Source: Streptomyces sp. F001
GTDB taxonomy: Bacteria; Actinomycetota; Actinomycetes; Streptomycetales; Streptomycetaceae
Direction of reading: 5' to 3'
DNA length: 64,000 nucleotides
Assembly: GCF_004187715.1 (NCBI RefSeq)
Contig: NZ_QZWF01000020.1
Location: 1-64,000, forward strand
Both the position numbers and the translations under genes were made by a program. Shown in pieces: positions 1-6,844 of this stretch (its first letter is position 1; every line of letters starts with the position of its first letter). The notes under the pieces are model-generated. The model had not been told where the DNA came from. It did no database searches and saw nothing but the letters and a program-made list of their open reading frames with translations.

Positions 1-1202
1 CGGGCGTGGTCGGGCGACAGGGGCGCCGATGAGCCGACCGCGCTCGCGGCCGTGCGGCGGGTCTGGAGCGGGACCGGGGCCTCCGGGTGCAGGGGCGCGG
101 CCGGAGGCCCCGCCTGGGCCGGCGGTCCGGTCATCGGTGGGGGCGGGCTGGTCGGGCCCTCGCTGTCCGACGGGCGGTCGGACTGCGGGCGCCGGGCGCG
201 GTACGCCGCCCGGTACGCGGCCGGGGACGAGCCCAGCTGGCGGCGGAAGTGGCCGCGCAGGGCGACCGGCGAGCGGAAGCCGCAGCGGCCCGCCACCTCG
301 TCCACCGAGTAGTCCGACGTCTCCAGCAGGCGCTGCGCCTGCAGCACTCGCTGGGTGATCAGCCACTGCAGCGGCGCGCTGCCCGTCAGTGAGCGGAACC
401 GGCGGTCGAAGGTGCGCCGGCTCATGTACGCACGCGCGGCCAGCGTCTCGACGTCGAACTGCTCGTGGAGGTGTTCCAGCGCCCAGGCGACGACCTCGGC
501 GAGCGGGTCGGCGCCGATTTCCTCTGGTAAAGACCGATCGAGGTAGCGCTCCTGACCGCCGCTCCGGCGCGGGGGGACCACCAGACGCCGGGCCAGCGCG
601 CCGGCCGCCTCGTTGCCGTGGTCCGTCCGCACGATGTGCAGACACAGGTCGATCCCGGCTGCGGTGCCCGCGGAGGTCAGTACGTCTCCGTCGTCGACGA
701 ACAGCTCACGCGGGTCGACATGCACCGACGGGTAGCGCTTGGCCAGGGTCGGTGCGTACATCCAGTGGGTCGTGGCCGGGCGGCCGTCCAGCAGGCCGGC
801 GGCGGCCAGCACGAACGCGCCGGTGCACAGGCCCACGATGCGGGCACCCTCCTCGTGCGCCCGGCGCAGCGCGTCGAGCGCCTCCTCCGGTGGCGGTGAA
901 GTGATCGAACGCCAGGCCGGCACGACCACCGTGCCCGCCCGGGCGATCGCCTCCAGGCCATGCGGTGCGCTGAGTTCCAGGCCCCCTGTGGTCCGCAGTG
1001 GGCCTTCCTCGCCGCCGCACACCAGCAGTCGGTAGCGCGGCACGCCGGCGTCCTGGCGGTCGATCCCGAACACCGACAGCGGTATGGAACTCTCGAAGAT
1101 GGGGCCGCCGCTGAACAGCAGCACCGCGACGATCTCCTTGCGGCGTCGCCCGGAGAGTTTCCGGACTGCGGCATCGGGCGCGGCGGTGGAGTCGTGGCTC
1201 AT
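1..1202 (-). CDS. GlxA-family AraC regulator (3' end outside window)
   Basis: Transcription factor with an N-terminal DJ-1/PfpI-like domain and a C-terminal AraC helix-turn-helix. About 400 codons are visible, reading from ATG at 1202 and running open to the window edge, so the stop lies outside. The DJ-1 domain spans about residues 22-205, with the nucleophile-elbow motif GLCTGAFVLAAAG (Cys126). The AraC domain spans about 235-335 (MSRRTFDRRFR, then CGFRSPVALRGHFRR). After residue 335 the chain becomes a Pro/Ala/Ser-rich tail of more than 60 residues, longer than usual for the family. Such proteins usually sense small metabolites or respond to nitrogen or cyclic-di-GMP; the ligand here is unknown. 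A GC-skewed but genuine reading frame is supported by the intact domain order. Confidence 0.9.
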   Translation of the reverse strand, partial: MSHDSTAAPDAAVRKLSGRRRKEIVAVLLFSGGPIFESSIPLSVFGIDRQDAGVPRYRLLVCGGEEGPLRTTGGLELSAPHGLEAIARAGTVVVPAWRSITSPPPEEALDALRRAHEEGARIVGLCTGAFVLAAAGLLDGRPATTHWMYAPTLAKRYPSVHVDPRELFVDDGDVLTSAGTAAGIDLCLHIVRTDHGNEAAGALARRLVVPPRRSGGQERYLDRSLPEEIGADPLAEVVAWALEHLHEQFDVETLAARAYMSRRTFDRRFRSLTGSAPLQWLITQRVLQAQRLLETSDYSVDEVAGRCGFRSPVALRGHFRRQLGSSPAAYRAAYRARRPQSDRPSDSEGPTSPPPPMTGPPAQAGPPAAPLHPEAPVPLQTRRTAASAVGSSAPLSPDHA

Positions 1203-1579
1203 ACTGCTAAGCCCCCCTTGGTGGTCGCGGCTCCTCGGTTGTGTCGCTCCTGCACGTTTCCCCTTGGTCCTGCACGAGTCCCCCGCCGTAGACAGTCAAG
1301 ATCGAATCTACTGTGTTCCGCCGTGCCGGCGTGGCCGGTTCATCACCGGGCGCATTGTCGACTTGGCAACTTGGCGTAAAGCATTCGATCACGAAGCGTT
1401 GCACTCCCGGGCCGTGCAGGGAAGTGCGCCTTGTAGCAGTGGCCAATCCACGTAGGGTGCGCGAGCCCCCCGAGACCCTTTCCGTGCAGGTCGAACGGGG
1501 GGTGAGGGGTGCTTGGGGTCGGTGATGCACACCCTTGAGAAGTTGGCTGAAAAGATACGGGCGCGTGCGCGGAAACCGG
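1203..1579. other. Intergenic region, no supported gene
   Basis: Upstream region of the GlxA-type regulator. Near 1363-1378 there is a short tandem direct repeat (CTTGGCAA then CTTGGCG), which could be a regulator contact. Open frames here lack domain character and overlap each other on both strands, so I call none of them. No tRNA T-loop or other RNA signature was seen. Confidence 0.4.
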
Positions 1580-1849
1580 TCAACCGGCCGGAGTATTTCC
1601 GCCTGACCGGCGTCCGCCCCGGTGCGCCCCCGGGCCGGTCCGGTGATGCCGGCCCCGCTGGGGCGCACCTTCCTCGGCGAGCAGCCGGGCGCCGCGCTCA
1701 GAGCGGCGCAGCAGAAGCCGGCAGACGGCGGTGACGACCGCGAGACCGAGGGCGGTGCCGGCGGCGCCGGCCAGGGAGGTTCCGTACCAGAGCAGCACCA
1801 CCGGGACGAGGGCACAGCTGAAGGCGGCCCAGCGGATCAGGTCGGTCAC
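1580..1849 (-). CDS. Small membrane protein, function unknown
   Basis: Predicted 89-residue protein with two hydrophobic segments near the N-terminus (about residues 5-23, IRWAAFSCALVPVVLLWYG, and 25-43, LAGAAGTALGLAVVTAVCRL), followed by a basic, Arg/Gly-rich cytoplasmic tail. This layout is common for short streptomycete membrane proteins. I do not recognise a family. The start is uncertain: GTG at 1849 has no clear ribosome binding site, and the frame stays open upstream for about 25 more codons (REPDVRTPHAPEAHPG...), so a longer protein is possible. The gene stands alone, on the strand opposite to the stress protein that follows. Confidence 0.55.
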   Translation of the reverse strand: MTDLIRWAAFSCALVPVVLLWYGTSLAGAAGTALGLAVVTAVCRLLLRRSERGARLLAEEGAPQRGRHHRTGPGAHRGGRRSGGNTPAG

Positions 1850-2150
1850 CGGGTCGGGGCCGGGCGGGGTCCCGGGGTGTGCCTCGGGGGCGTGGGGGGT
1901 GCGGACATCGGGCTCCCTGTGGCGATGGTCACGGGGTTCAACGCCTGTTCGACCGGTCGGTCACTCCCGGCTTCGGGCGGGGCCTGATCTGGGTCGTCGC
2001 CGGGCGGAAGGCGCACCCTCATGTAATTGAATGCTGTGCAAACCGCCTGTACGGGGCAGCAACCATTGCGTTACGGGCGCCCCCTCGTGCATGCTCCGGG
2101 GAACCCGCCGCGGACGTGCGCGGGATCTGGGCTAAGGAGGCGTGCCGCCG

Positions 2151-2187
2151 TACCCTTGAGGGTATGGGGTCGGGAAGATGATTCCCG
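2151..2187. promoter_or_regulatory. Two palindromes upstream of the universal stress protein
   Basis: In the 1850-2248 gap, TACCCTTGAGGGTA (2151-2164) has perfect 6-bp arms, and CGGGAA-GATGA-TTCCCG (2171-2187) also has perfect 6-bp arms. They lie 62-98 bp before the stress-protein start, where an operator would be expected. Neither matches a regulator motif that I know with certainty. I saw nothing else in this gap. Confidence 0.35.
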
Positions 2188-2248
2188 GACACAGCTCCGC
2201 CGCACACTGTCGTCCCTCCCATATAAGGATCACAACGCCGAGACAGCC

Positions 2249-2776
2249 ATGGCCGGTCACGAATTCTTCGAACCCGCGGACCGCAAGCGGCCGGTTGCCG
2301 ACCCGACGGCGGCCGATCCCCTGGCGGCGGAAGAGTCACGCCATGCGTGCGACCCCGCCTTCAAGCACGGCGTCGTCGTCGGCTTCGACGGCTCGACCTC
2401 CAGTGAGCGCGCCCTCGCGTACGCGATCGGCATGGCCCAGCGCTCCCGTGCGGGCCTGATCATCGTCCATGTGGCCAACCGGCTGCCCACCACCGTGTGG
2501 GCCGGCTGCGAGCCACCCGTGTTCGTGGATGTTCCCGACCACCGGACCGAGGTCCTGGGTCTGGAACTCGCCTGCGCGGACTACCTCGCCGAGGTGCCCT
2601 GGATCCTCGTCGAGCGCGGCGGTGACATCTGCCACGAACTCGAGGAGGTCGGGCGGGAGTACGAAGCGGACGCGATCGTCGTCGGCTCCACGCACGGCAT
2701 CGTCGGGCGCATCTTCGGCTCGGTCGCCGGGCGGCTCGCCAAGCGGGCCAAGAGGCCCGTCGTTGTGATTCCGTAA
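2249..2776 (+). CDS. Universal stress protein (UspA family)
   Basis: Cytoplasmic single-domain Usp of 175 residues. The Usp fold begins at about residue 38 (GVVVGFDGSTSSERALAYA, the first strand and nucleotide-contacting Asp) and ends with the typical VGSTHG...FGSVAGRLAKRAKRPVVVIP. The VGSTHG/FGSVAGRL segment is the nucleotide-binding loop region, suggesting an ATP-binding type rather than a UspA-type non-binder. The ATG at 2249 is chosen because the conserved domain starts soon after it; the frame is open further upstream but that part looks non-coding. The ribosome binding site is weak. Family members respond to stress, stationary phase or hypoxia. Confidence 0.9.
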   Translation: MAGHEFFEPADRKRPVADPTAADPLAAEESRHACDPAFKHGVVVGFDGSTSSERALAYAIGMAQRSRAGLIIVHVANRLPTTVWAGCEPPVFVDVPDHRTEVLGLELACADYLAEVPWILVERGGDICHELEEVGREYEADAIVVGSTHGIVGRIFGSVAGRLAKRAKRPVVVIP

Positions 2777-2839
2777 CTCGCCGTTGGCCCAGGTGAGATG
2801 CCCGGTGGGCACGGCGAACTCCCTTTGCGCGCTGGACAA

Positions 2840-2857
2840 ATCTACTCGCGCGTAGAT
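2840..2857. promoter_or_regulatory. 18-bp palindrome, candidate operator
   Basis: ATCTACTCGCGCGTAGAT is palindromic at 16 of 18 positions and lies about 70 bp before the GTG of the membrane protein at 2927. Its size and symmetry fit a dimeric TetR/GntR-type repressor, but no regulator gene is adjacent and I cannot assign it. Confidence 0.4.
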
Positions 2858-2926
2858 GTGTTTGTGCCTTTGTGAAGGGCATATACCGGTCACCGTACAA
2901 CTGCACATGCATGAAGGGAGCCCGCC

Positions 2927-3493
2927 GTGGACAACGACGTCTCTGCGGGAAGCGGAATCACTACCGTGGTCGGCCGACTCGCCCTGGGTATCACCCTGTT
3001 GGCCTTCGGGCTTGGCCACACCGGCGTGATCGACGGTGTGTCGGCTGCTGACGCCGTATCAATCGCCCAGTACGTGGGCGGCATTGCCCTCTTCGTCGCC
3101 GGGCTGATGGCCTTCCGTGAGCGGGACTCCGTCGGTGGTACGGCGTTCTCGGTGCTCGGCGCGCTGTGGTTCACGTGGGCCGTGTCCGTCGACAACCAGG
3201 TATCCGCCAACGCGGCGGGGCTCTTCCTGCTGCTGTTCGCTCTTGTGGCGCTGTCTCTCACCCTCGCGGGTGGGGACCAGCTCGGACAGGGTGCGTACGG
3301 GCTGTTCTTCGTCGCCCTGTTGCTCATGGCGATCGCCAACTTCGCCGACGGCGACGGTCTGACCAAGGTGGGTGGCTGGTTCGCCGTGGCGGCGGGGGCG
3401 GTGGCCTGGTACGCCGCGACTGCGGCACTTGCGCACTGGCCGACGGCTCTTCCGCGACGCGCGGCGGGCCGGGGAGTGACGGCCACCGGTTAG
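2927..3493 (+). CDS. GPR1/FUN34/YaaH-type membrane protein (acetate uptake-like)
   Basis: Integral membrane protein of 188 residues with about six hydrophobic segments (near residues 15-35, 45-62, 70-90, 98-115, 125-143, 148-168). The first helix, RLALGITLLAFGLGHTGVI, resembles the N-terminal NPxPLGL-type helix of SatP/YaaH acetate channels but lacks its canonical Asn-Pro, so the match is distant. Known family members move acetate, succinate or ammonium across the cytoplasmic membrane. The GTG start at 2927 has a good GAAGGGAG site 7 bp upstream. A strong palindrome lies in the promoter region. The family assignment comes from helix layout and sequence flavour; a different small multi-pass family is possible. 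Confidence 0.65.
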   Translation: MDNDVSAGSGITTVVGRLALGITLLAFGLGHTGVIDGVSAADAVSIAQYVGGIALFVAGLMAFRERDSVGGTAFSVLGALWFTWAVSVDNQVSANAAGLFLLLFALVALSLTLAGGDQLGQGAYGLFFVALLLMAIANFADGDGLTKVGGWFAVAAGAVAWYAATAALAHWPTALPRRAAGRGVTATG

Positions 3494-3535
3494 CTGCGCA
3501 GGCTGGGGGGTTGGGCGGCTCCCCGGCGAATAGGG

Positions 3536-3576
3536 CGGACCCCCCGTGTTCGGTGGCAACACGTGGGGGGCCGTCC
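3536..3576. terminator. Strong hairpin terminator between convergent genes
   Basis: Arms at 3536-3550 (GGACCCCCCGTGTT region) and 3558-3576 (AACACGTGGGGGGCCGTCC region), followed by CTCTTTGT on the plus strand. It sits just after the membrane-protein stop and before the end of glmS, so it probably ends the plus-strand transcript. Confidence 0.75.
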
Positions 3577-3603
3577 TCTTTGTATGGCCTCTGCGGGCGT
3601 GTG

Positions 3604-3650
3604 GGGGCTTGTCGCGCCCACGCGGCGGAGCCGCATATCGATACAGCCCC
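3604..3650. repeat. Streptomyces-type intergenic hairpin repeat
   Basis: GGGGCTTGTC pairs with GATACAGCCCC, enclosing an inner GCGGC-GGA-GCCGC stem. I recall this sequence type from many streptomycete intergenic regions, so it is probably a dispersed repeat that can also act as a terminator. Here it lies directly downstream of glmS, 17 bp beyond its stop. Confidence 0.6.
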
Positions 3651-3666
3651 GCGCCCCTAAAGGCCT

Positions 3667-5484
3667 CTACTCGACCGTTACTGACTTGGCGAGGTTCCTC
3701 GGCTTGTCGATGTCCCTGCCGAGGGCCAAGGCCGTGTGGTACGCGAGGAGTTGGAGGGGGATGCCCATCAGGATCGGGTCCAACTCGTCCTCGTTCTTCG
3801 GGACGACGATCGTCTGGTCGGCCTTCTCCTGTTCCTGGTGGGCCACCGCGAGGATCTTGCCGCTGCGGGCCTTGATCTCCTCCATCGCGGCGCGGTTCTT
3901 CTCCAGCAGGTCGTCGTCGGGAACGATCGCAACCGTCGGGAGGGCGGGCTCGATGAGGGCGAGCGGGCCGTGCTTCAGCTCGGAGGCGGGGTAGGCCTCG
4001 GCGTGGATGTAGGAGACCTCCTTGAGCTTCAGGGAGGCCTCACGGGCCACGGGGTAGCCACGCACGCGGCCGATGAAGAGCATCGAGCGGGCGTCGGCGT
4101 ACTGCTTGGCCAGCTTCTCGATCTCCTCCTCCTGCTTCATGATCTCGGCGATCTGCTCCGGCAGCCGGCGCAGGCCCTCGATGATCCGCTTGCCGTCCCG
4201 GACCGAGAGGTCGCGGGTGCGGCCGAGGTGGAGGGCGAGGAGGGCGAAGGCGACCGTGGTGTTCGTGAAGCACTTGGTCGACACCACGCAGACCTCCGGG
4301 CCCGCGTGCACGTAGATGCCGCCGTCTGCCTCGCGGGCGATCGCGGAGCCGACCACGTTCACGATGCCCAGCACCCGCGCGCCCTTGCGCTTCAGTTCTT
4401 GGACGGCCGCCAGGACGTCGTACGTCTCGCCGGACTGCGAGACGGCGATGTAGAGGGTGTCGGGGTCGACGACCGCGTTGCGGTAGCGGAACTCCGAGGC
4501 CGGCTCGGCGTCGGCGGGGATGCGGGCCAGCTCCTCGATCATCTGGGCGCCGATCATGCCCGCGTGGTACGAGGTGCCGCAGCCGAGGATCTTCACGCGG
4601 CGGATCCGGCGGGCCTCGCGGGCGTCCAGGTTCAGGCCGCCGAGGTGCACGGTGGAGAAGCGGTCGTCGATGCGGCCGCGCAGCACGCGGTCCACGGCGT
4701 CGGCCTGCTCGTGGATCTCCTTGTGCATGTACGTGTCGTGGCCGCCCATGTCGTACGAGGCGGCCTCCCACTCGACGGTGGTCGGCTCGGCGGTGGTGCG
4801 GGTGCCCTCGGTGGTGTACGTGCGGAAGTCGTCGGCCTTGAGGGTGGCCATCTCGCCGTCGTCGAGGGTCACTATCTGGCGGGTGTGGGTGACCAGCGCG
4901 GCGATGTCCGAGGCGACGAACATCTCCTTCTCGCCGATGCCGAGGACGACCGGGGAGCCGTTGCGGGCGACGACGATCCGGTCGGGGAAGTCGGCGTGCA
5001 GGACGGCGATGCCGTACGTGCCCTCGATGAGCCGGAGGGTCTCGCGGACCTTGTCCTCCAGCTTCTCCGCCTGGGAGCGGGCGATGAGGTGGACGAGGAC
5101 CTCGGTGTCGGTCTCGGAGAGGAACTCGACGCCGTCCGCCTCCAGCTTGCGGCGCAGGTCGGAGGCGTTGTCGATGATGCCGTTGTGGACGACGGCGACC
5201 TTGCTCTCGGCGTCGAGGTGCGGGTGGGCGTTGACGTCGGAGGGGGCGCCGTGAGTGGCCCAGCGGGTGTGGGCGATGCCGGTGGTGCCCTTGAAGCGGG
5301 CCGGCACCTTGGCCTCCAGGTCCCGGACCCGGCCCTTGGCCTTGACCATCTTCAGGCCGGCCGCCTTCGGGGACGTGACGACGATGCCCGCCGAGTCGTA
5401 GCCGCGGTACTCCAGGCGCTGCAGGCCTTCCAGGAGCAGGGGGGCGACGTCACGCTTCCCGATGTATCCGACGATTCCGCACAT
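3667..5484 (-). CDS. glmS: Glutamine--fructose-6-phosphate aminotransferase GlmS
   Basis: Makes glucosamine-6-phosphate from fructose-6-phosphate and glutamine, the first step to UDP-GlcNAc for peptidoglycan. The 605-residue length is normal. The N-terminus MCGIVGYIG exposes the Cys2 nucleophile of the Ntn glutaminase domain (about 1-220). Two SIS sugar-isomerase domains follow (about 285-420 and 455-590), and the C-terminus LAKSVTVE is the conserved tail that closes the active site. The start lies 15 bp after the preceding gene's stop; the nearest Shine-Dalgarno (GAGGA) is about 12 bp from the ATG across an AT-rich TATATATAT spacer, which is unusual in this genome. Cells of this group may have a second glmS elsewhere. 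No glmS ribozyme is visible. Confidence 0.98.
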   Translation of the reverse strand: MCGIVGYIGKRDVAPLLLEGLQRLEYRGYDSAGIVVTSPKAAGLKMVKAKGRVRDLEAKVPARFKGTTGIAHTRWATHGAPSDVNAHPHLDAESKVAVVHNGIIDNASDLRRKLEADGVEFLSETDTEVLVHLIARSQAEKLEDKVRETLRLIEGTYGIAVLHADFPDRIVVARNGSPVVLGIGEKEMFVASDIAALVTHTRQIVTLDDGEMATLKADDFRTYTTEGTRTTAEPTTVEWEAASYDMGGHDTYMHKEIHEQADAVDRVLRGRIDDRFSTVHLGGLNLDAREARRIRRVKILGCGTSYHAGMIGAQMIEELARIPADAEPASEFRYRNAVVDPDTLYIAVSQSGETYDVLAAVQELKRKGARVLGIVNVVGSAIAREADGGIYVHAGPEVCVVSTKCFTNTTVAFALLALHLGRTRDLSVRDGKRIIEGLRRLPEQIAEIMKQEEEIEKLAKQYADARSMLFIGRVRGYPVAREASLKLKEVSYIHAEAYPASELKHGPLALIEPALPTVAIVPDDDLLEKNRAAMEEIKARSGKILAVAHQEQEKADQTIVVPKNEDELDPILMGIPLQLLAYHTALALGRDIDKPRNLAKSVTVE

Positions 5485-5499
5485 ATATATACGTATTCC

Positions 5500-5793
5500 T
5501 CAGCCGTAGACGATGCGCCGGAGCTGCCTGAGCGTGAGCTCGGGCGGCGCCACCGCGCGATATTTCAGGTCCGCCTCGATCCGTTCGAAGATCGTCGCGT
5601 TCACCAGGCCCTGCGCCTGGAGCTCGCGGTGGCGGCGACGGACGTATTCCTCGGTCGTCTCGTCGAAGTAGGCGAGCACGTCCTGGATCACGCGCAGCGC
5701 CTCGCCCCGGCTGAGGGGCGAGGACCGCGTCAGATGATCAACGAGTTCGTCGTGCACCCGGTAGATCCTGGAGTACGGGAGACGGTTTCGCAA
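5500..5793 (-). CDS. Short conserved protein of unknown function upstream of glmS
   Basis: 97-residue, mostly helical, charged soluble protein with no signal peptide or membrane segment (RNRLPYSRIYRVHDELVDHL..., SRGEALRVIQDVLAYFDET..., ending LTLRQLRRIVYG). I recall relatives in other bacteria, but know no function. The TTG at 5793 is chosen because AGGA lies 6 bp before it and the conserved part starts there; a longer frame up to 5847 overlaps a perfect CTGCCCG/CGGGCAG hairpin (about 5799-5817), which reads more like untranslated leader or a terminator of the upstream gene. It is 15 bp from glmS, so the two are probably co-transcribed. Confidence 0.7.
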   Translation of the reverse strand: MRNRLPYSRIYRVHDELVDHLTRSSPLSRGEALRVIQDVLAYFDETTEEYVRRRHRELQAQGLVNATIFERIEADLKYRAVAPPELTLRQLRRIVYG

Positions 5794-5843
5794 GATTCCT
5801 GCCCGTTTCCGGGCAGGAGCTGTGTGTGACCCGTGTGCGACCC

Positions 5844-6728
5844 TCACTGCATCCGTTTCAGGACCGCCTGCTTGGCCAGCGCGAACTCCTCGTCGGTGAG
5901 CACACCCGAACGGTGCAGCTCGCCCAGCTCGCGCAGGCGGCGCAGCAGCGCGTCATGGTCGTCCTCGGTCGCGGGGGCGGCCTGCGCGGGCGGTGCCGCG
6001 TCCGGAGCGGGGGCGTCCGCGGCGGCCGCGGCCGGATGCGGGAGGCGGGCCTGTACGGCCGCCGCGACCAGGGCCATCAGCGGGTCCTTCTTGAAGCCCC
6101 AGAGCTCCACGGAGTTGGGGTCGTACTTCGGCGGGGCATTGGTGGGGGCGTTCTTCACGGTGAAGCGGAGGTAGCCGTTCTCCAGGCCGGCCGCCGGATG
6201 CCACTCCACGGCCGCGATGTCGGTGACCGCCAGGACGCGGGTGCCGGCGGCCGACTTGGCGTCCTCCGTCTTCCAGTTCCACTCCAGGCGCACCTGCTCG
6301 CCGTCGAAACTCGCGGTGCCGTCGCCGGCGGCGGCCGACAGCGGGACCGCCGGGCCCGGCAGCAGGTACTGGGAGACCGGGTCGGAGGGCACCTGGTCCA
6401 GCAGAAGGGCGTTGCGCACCTCGTCCACGACGTACTCGGCGACGCCGTAGCGGTCGGAGTCGACGATCAGCTGGTACGGGTCGTGGGGTTCGGTCAGCCG
6501 GCCGCCGGTCGCGTGCAGCAGCGGATCGGCGCCGTCCCGCAGCCGCAGCCGGAGCCGTCCCGTCTTACGGCCGTGTTCGAAGGATATGCCTGCCAACGCC
6601 CCCAGAGGTACGACGAGTTCACCCAGCGCCTTGCGCAGCAGACCGACGTTCTTGTCCCGCCCTGGGGTCAGCCGCAGGGCGTCGCCGTCGAAGACCCATG
6701 TGCCGTCCTTCTGGATGATTTCCACCAT
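5844..6728 (-). CDS. DUF4429 domain protein with C-terminal SHOCT
   Basis: 294-residue cytoplasmic protein. The N-terminal two thirds hold two repeats of a beta-rich module of the DUF4429 type (MVEIIQKDGTWVFDGDALRL near residue 1; ASFDGEQVRLEWNWKTED near 137). A low-complexity Ala/Pro linker (about 225-250) leads to a SHOCT motif at the end (LRRLRELGELHRSGVLTDEE, FALAKQAVLKRMQ), a short helical module that often mediates oligomerisation. The role of the family is unknown. The ATG at 6728 is backed by the conserved MVEIIQKDGTW opening. It shares orientation with the genes leading to glmS and is separated from desD by a strong terminator. Confidence 0.85.
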   Translation of the reverse strand: MVEIIQKDGTWVFDGDALRLTPGRDKNVGLLRKALGELVVPLGALAGISFEHGRKTGRLRLRLRDGADPLLHATGGRLTEPHDPYQLIVDSDRYGVAEYVVDEVRNALLLDQVPSDPVSQYLLPGPAVPLSAAAGDGTASFDGEQVRLEWNWKTEDAKSAAGTRVLAVTDIAAVEWHPAAGLENGYLRFTVKNAPTNAPPKYDPNSVELWGFKKDPLMALVAAAVQARLPHPAAAAADAPAPDAAPPAQAAPATEDDHDALLRRLRELGELHRSGVLTDEEFALAKQAVLKRMQ

Positions 6729-6796
6729 GAGGGGGATTGTTCCACCCGGCTCACGAGAGAGTGGTCCACACCTGTGGGAGCTCAGGGAACGCTGAC

Positions 6797-6829
6797 GGGC
6801 ACCCCGGAGGACCGTACTCCGGGGTGCCC
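6797..6829. terminator. Terminator after desD
   Basis: Perfect GGGCACCCCGGAG / CTCCGGGGTGCCC hairpin, 16 bp past the desD stop. It should end the desABCD transcript. Confidence 0.85.
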
Positions 6830-6844
6830 GTCCGTCCGAGGGGC

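Noticed and set aside
1380..1520. Possible tRNA in the 1.4 kb gap
   Set aside because: No cloverleaf and no GGTTCGA-type T-loop could be found.
1513..1734. Plus-strand small frame starting MHTLEKLAEKIRARARK
   Set aside because: Only the first 30 residues look protein-like; it overlaps the membrane-protein gene on the other strand and has no ribosome site.
3667..5499. glmS ribozyme or riboswitch
   Set aside because: Only 15 bp separate glmS from the upstream stop; there is no room for the structure.
3736..5829. Long plus-strand open frame over glmS
   Set aside because: Antisense shadow of glmS and its upstream gene in high-GC DNA; Val/Gly/Asp-rich, no domains.
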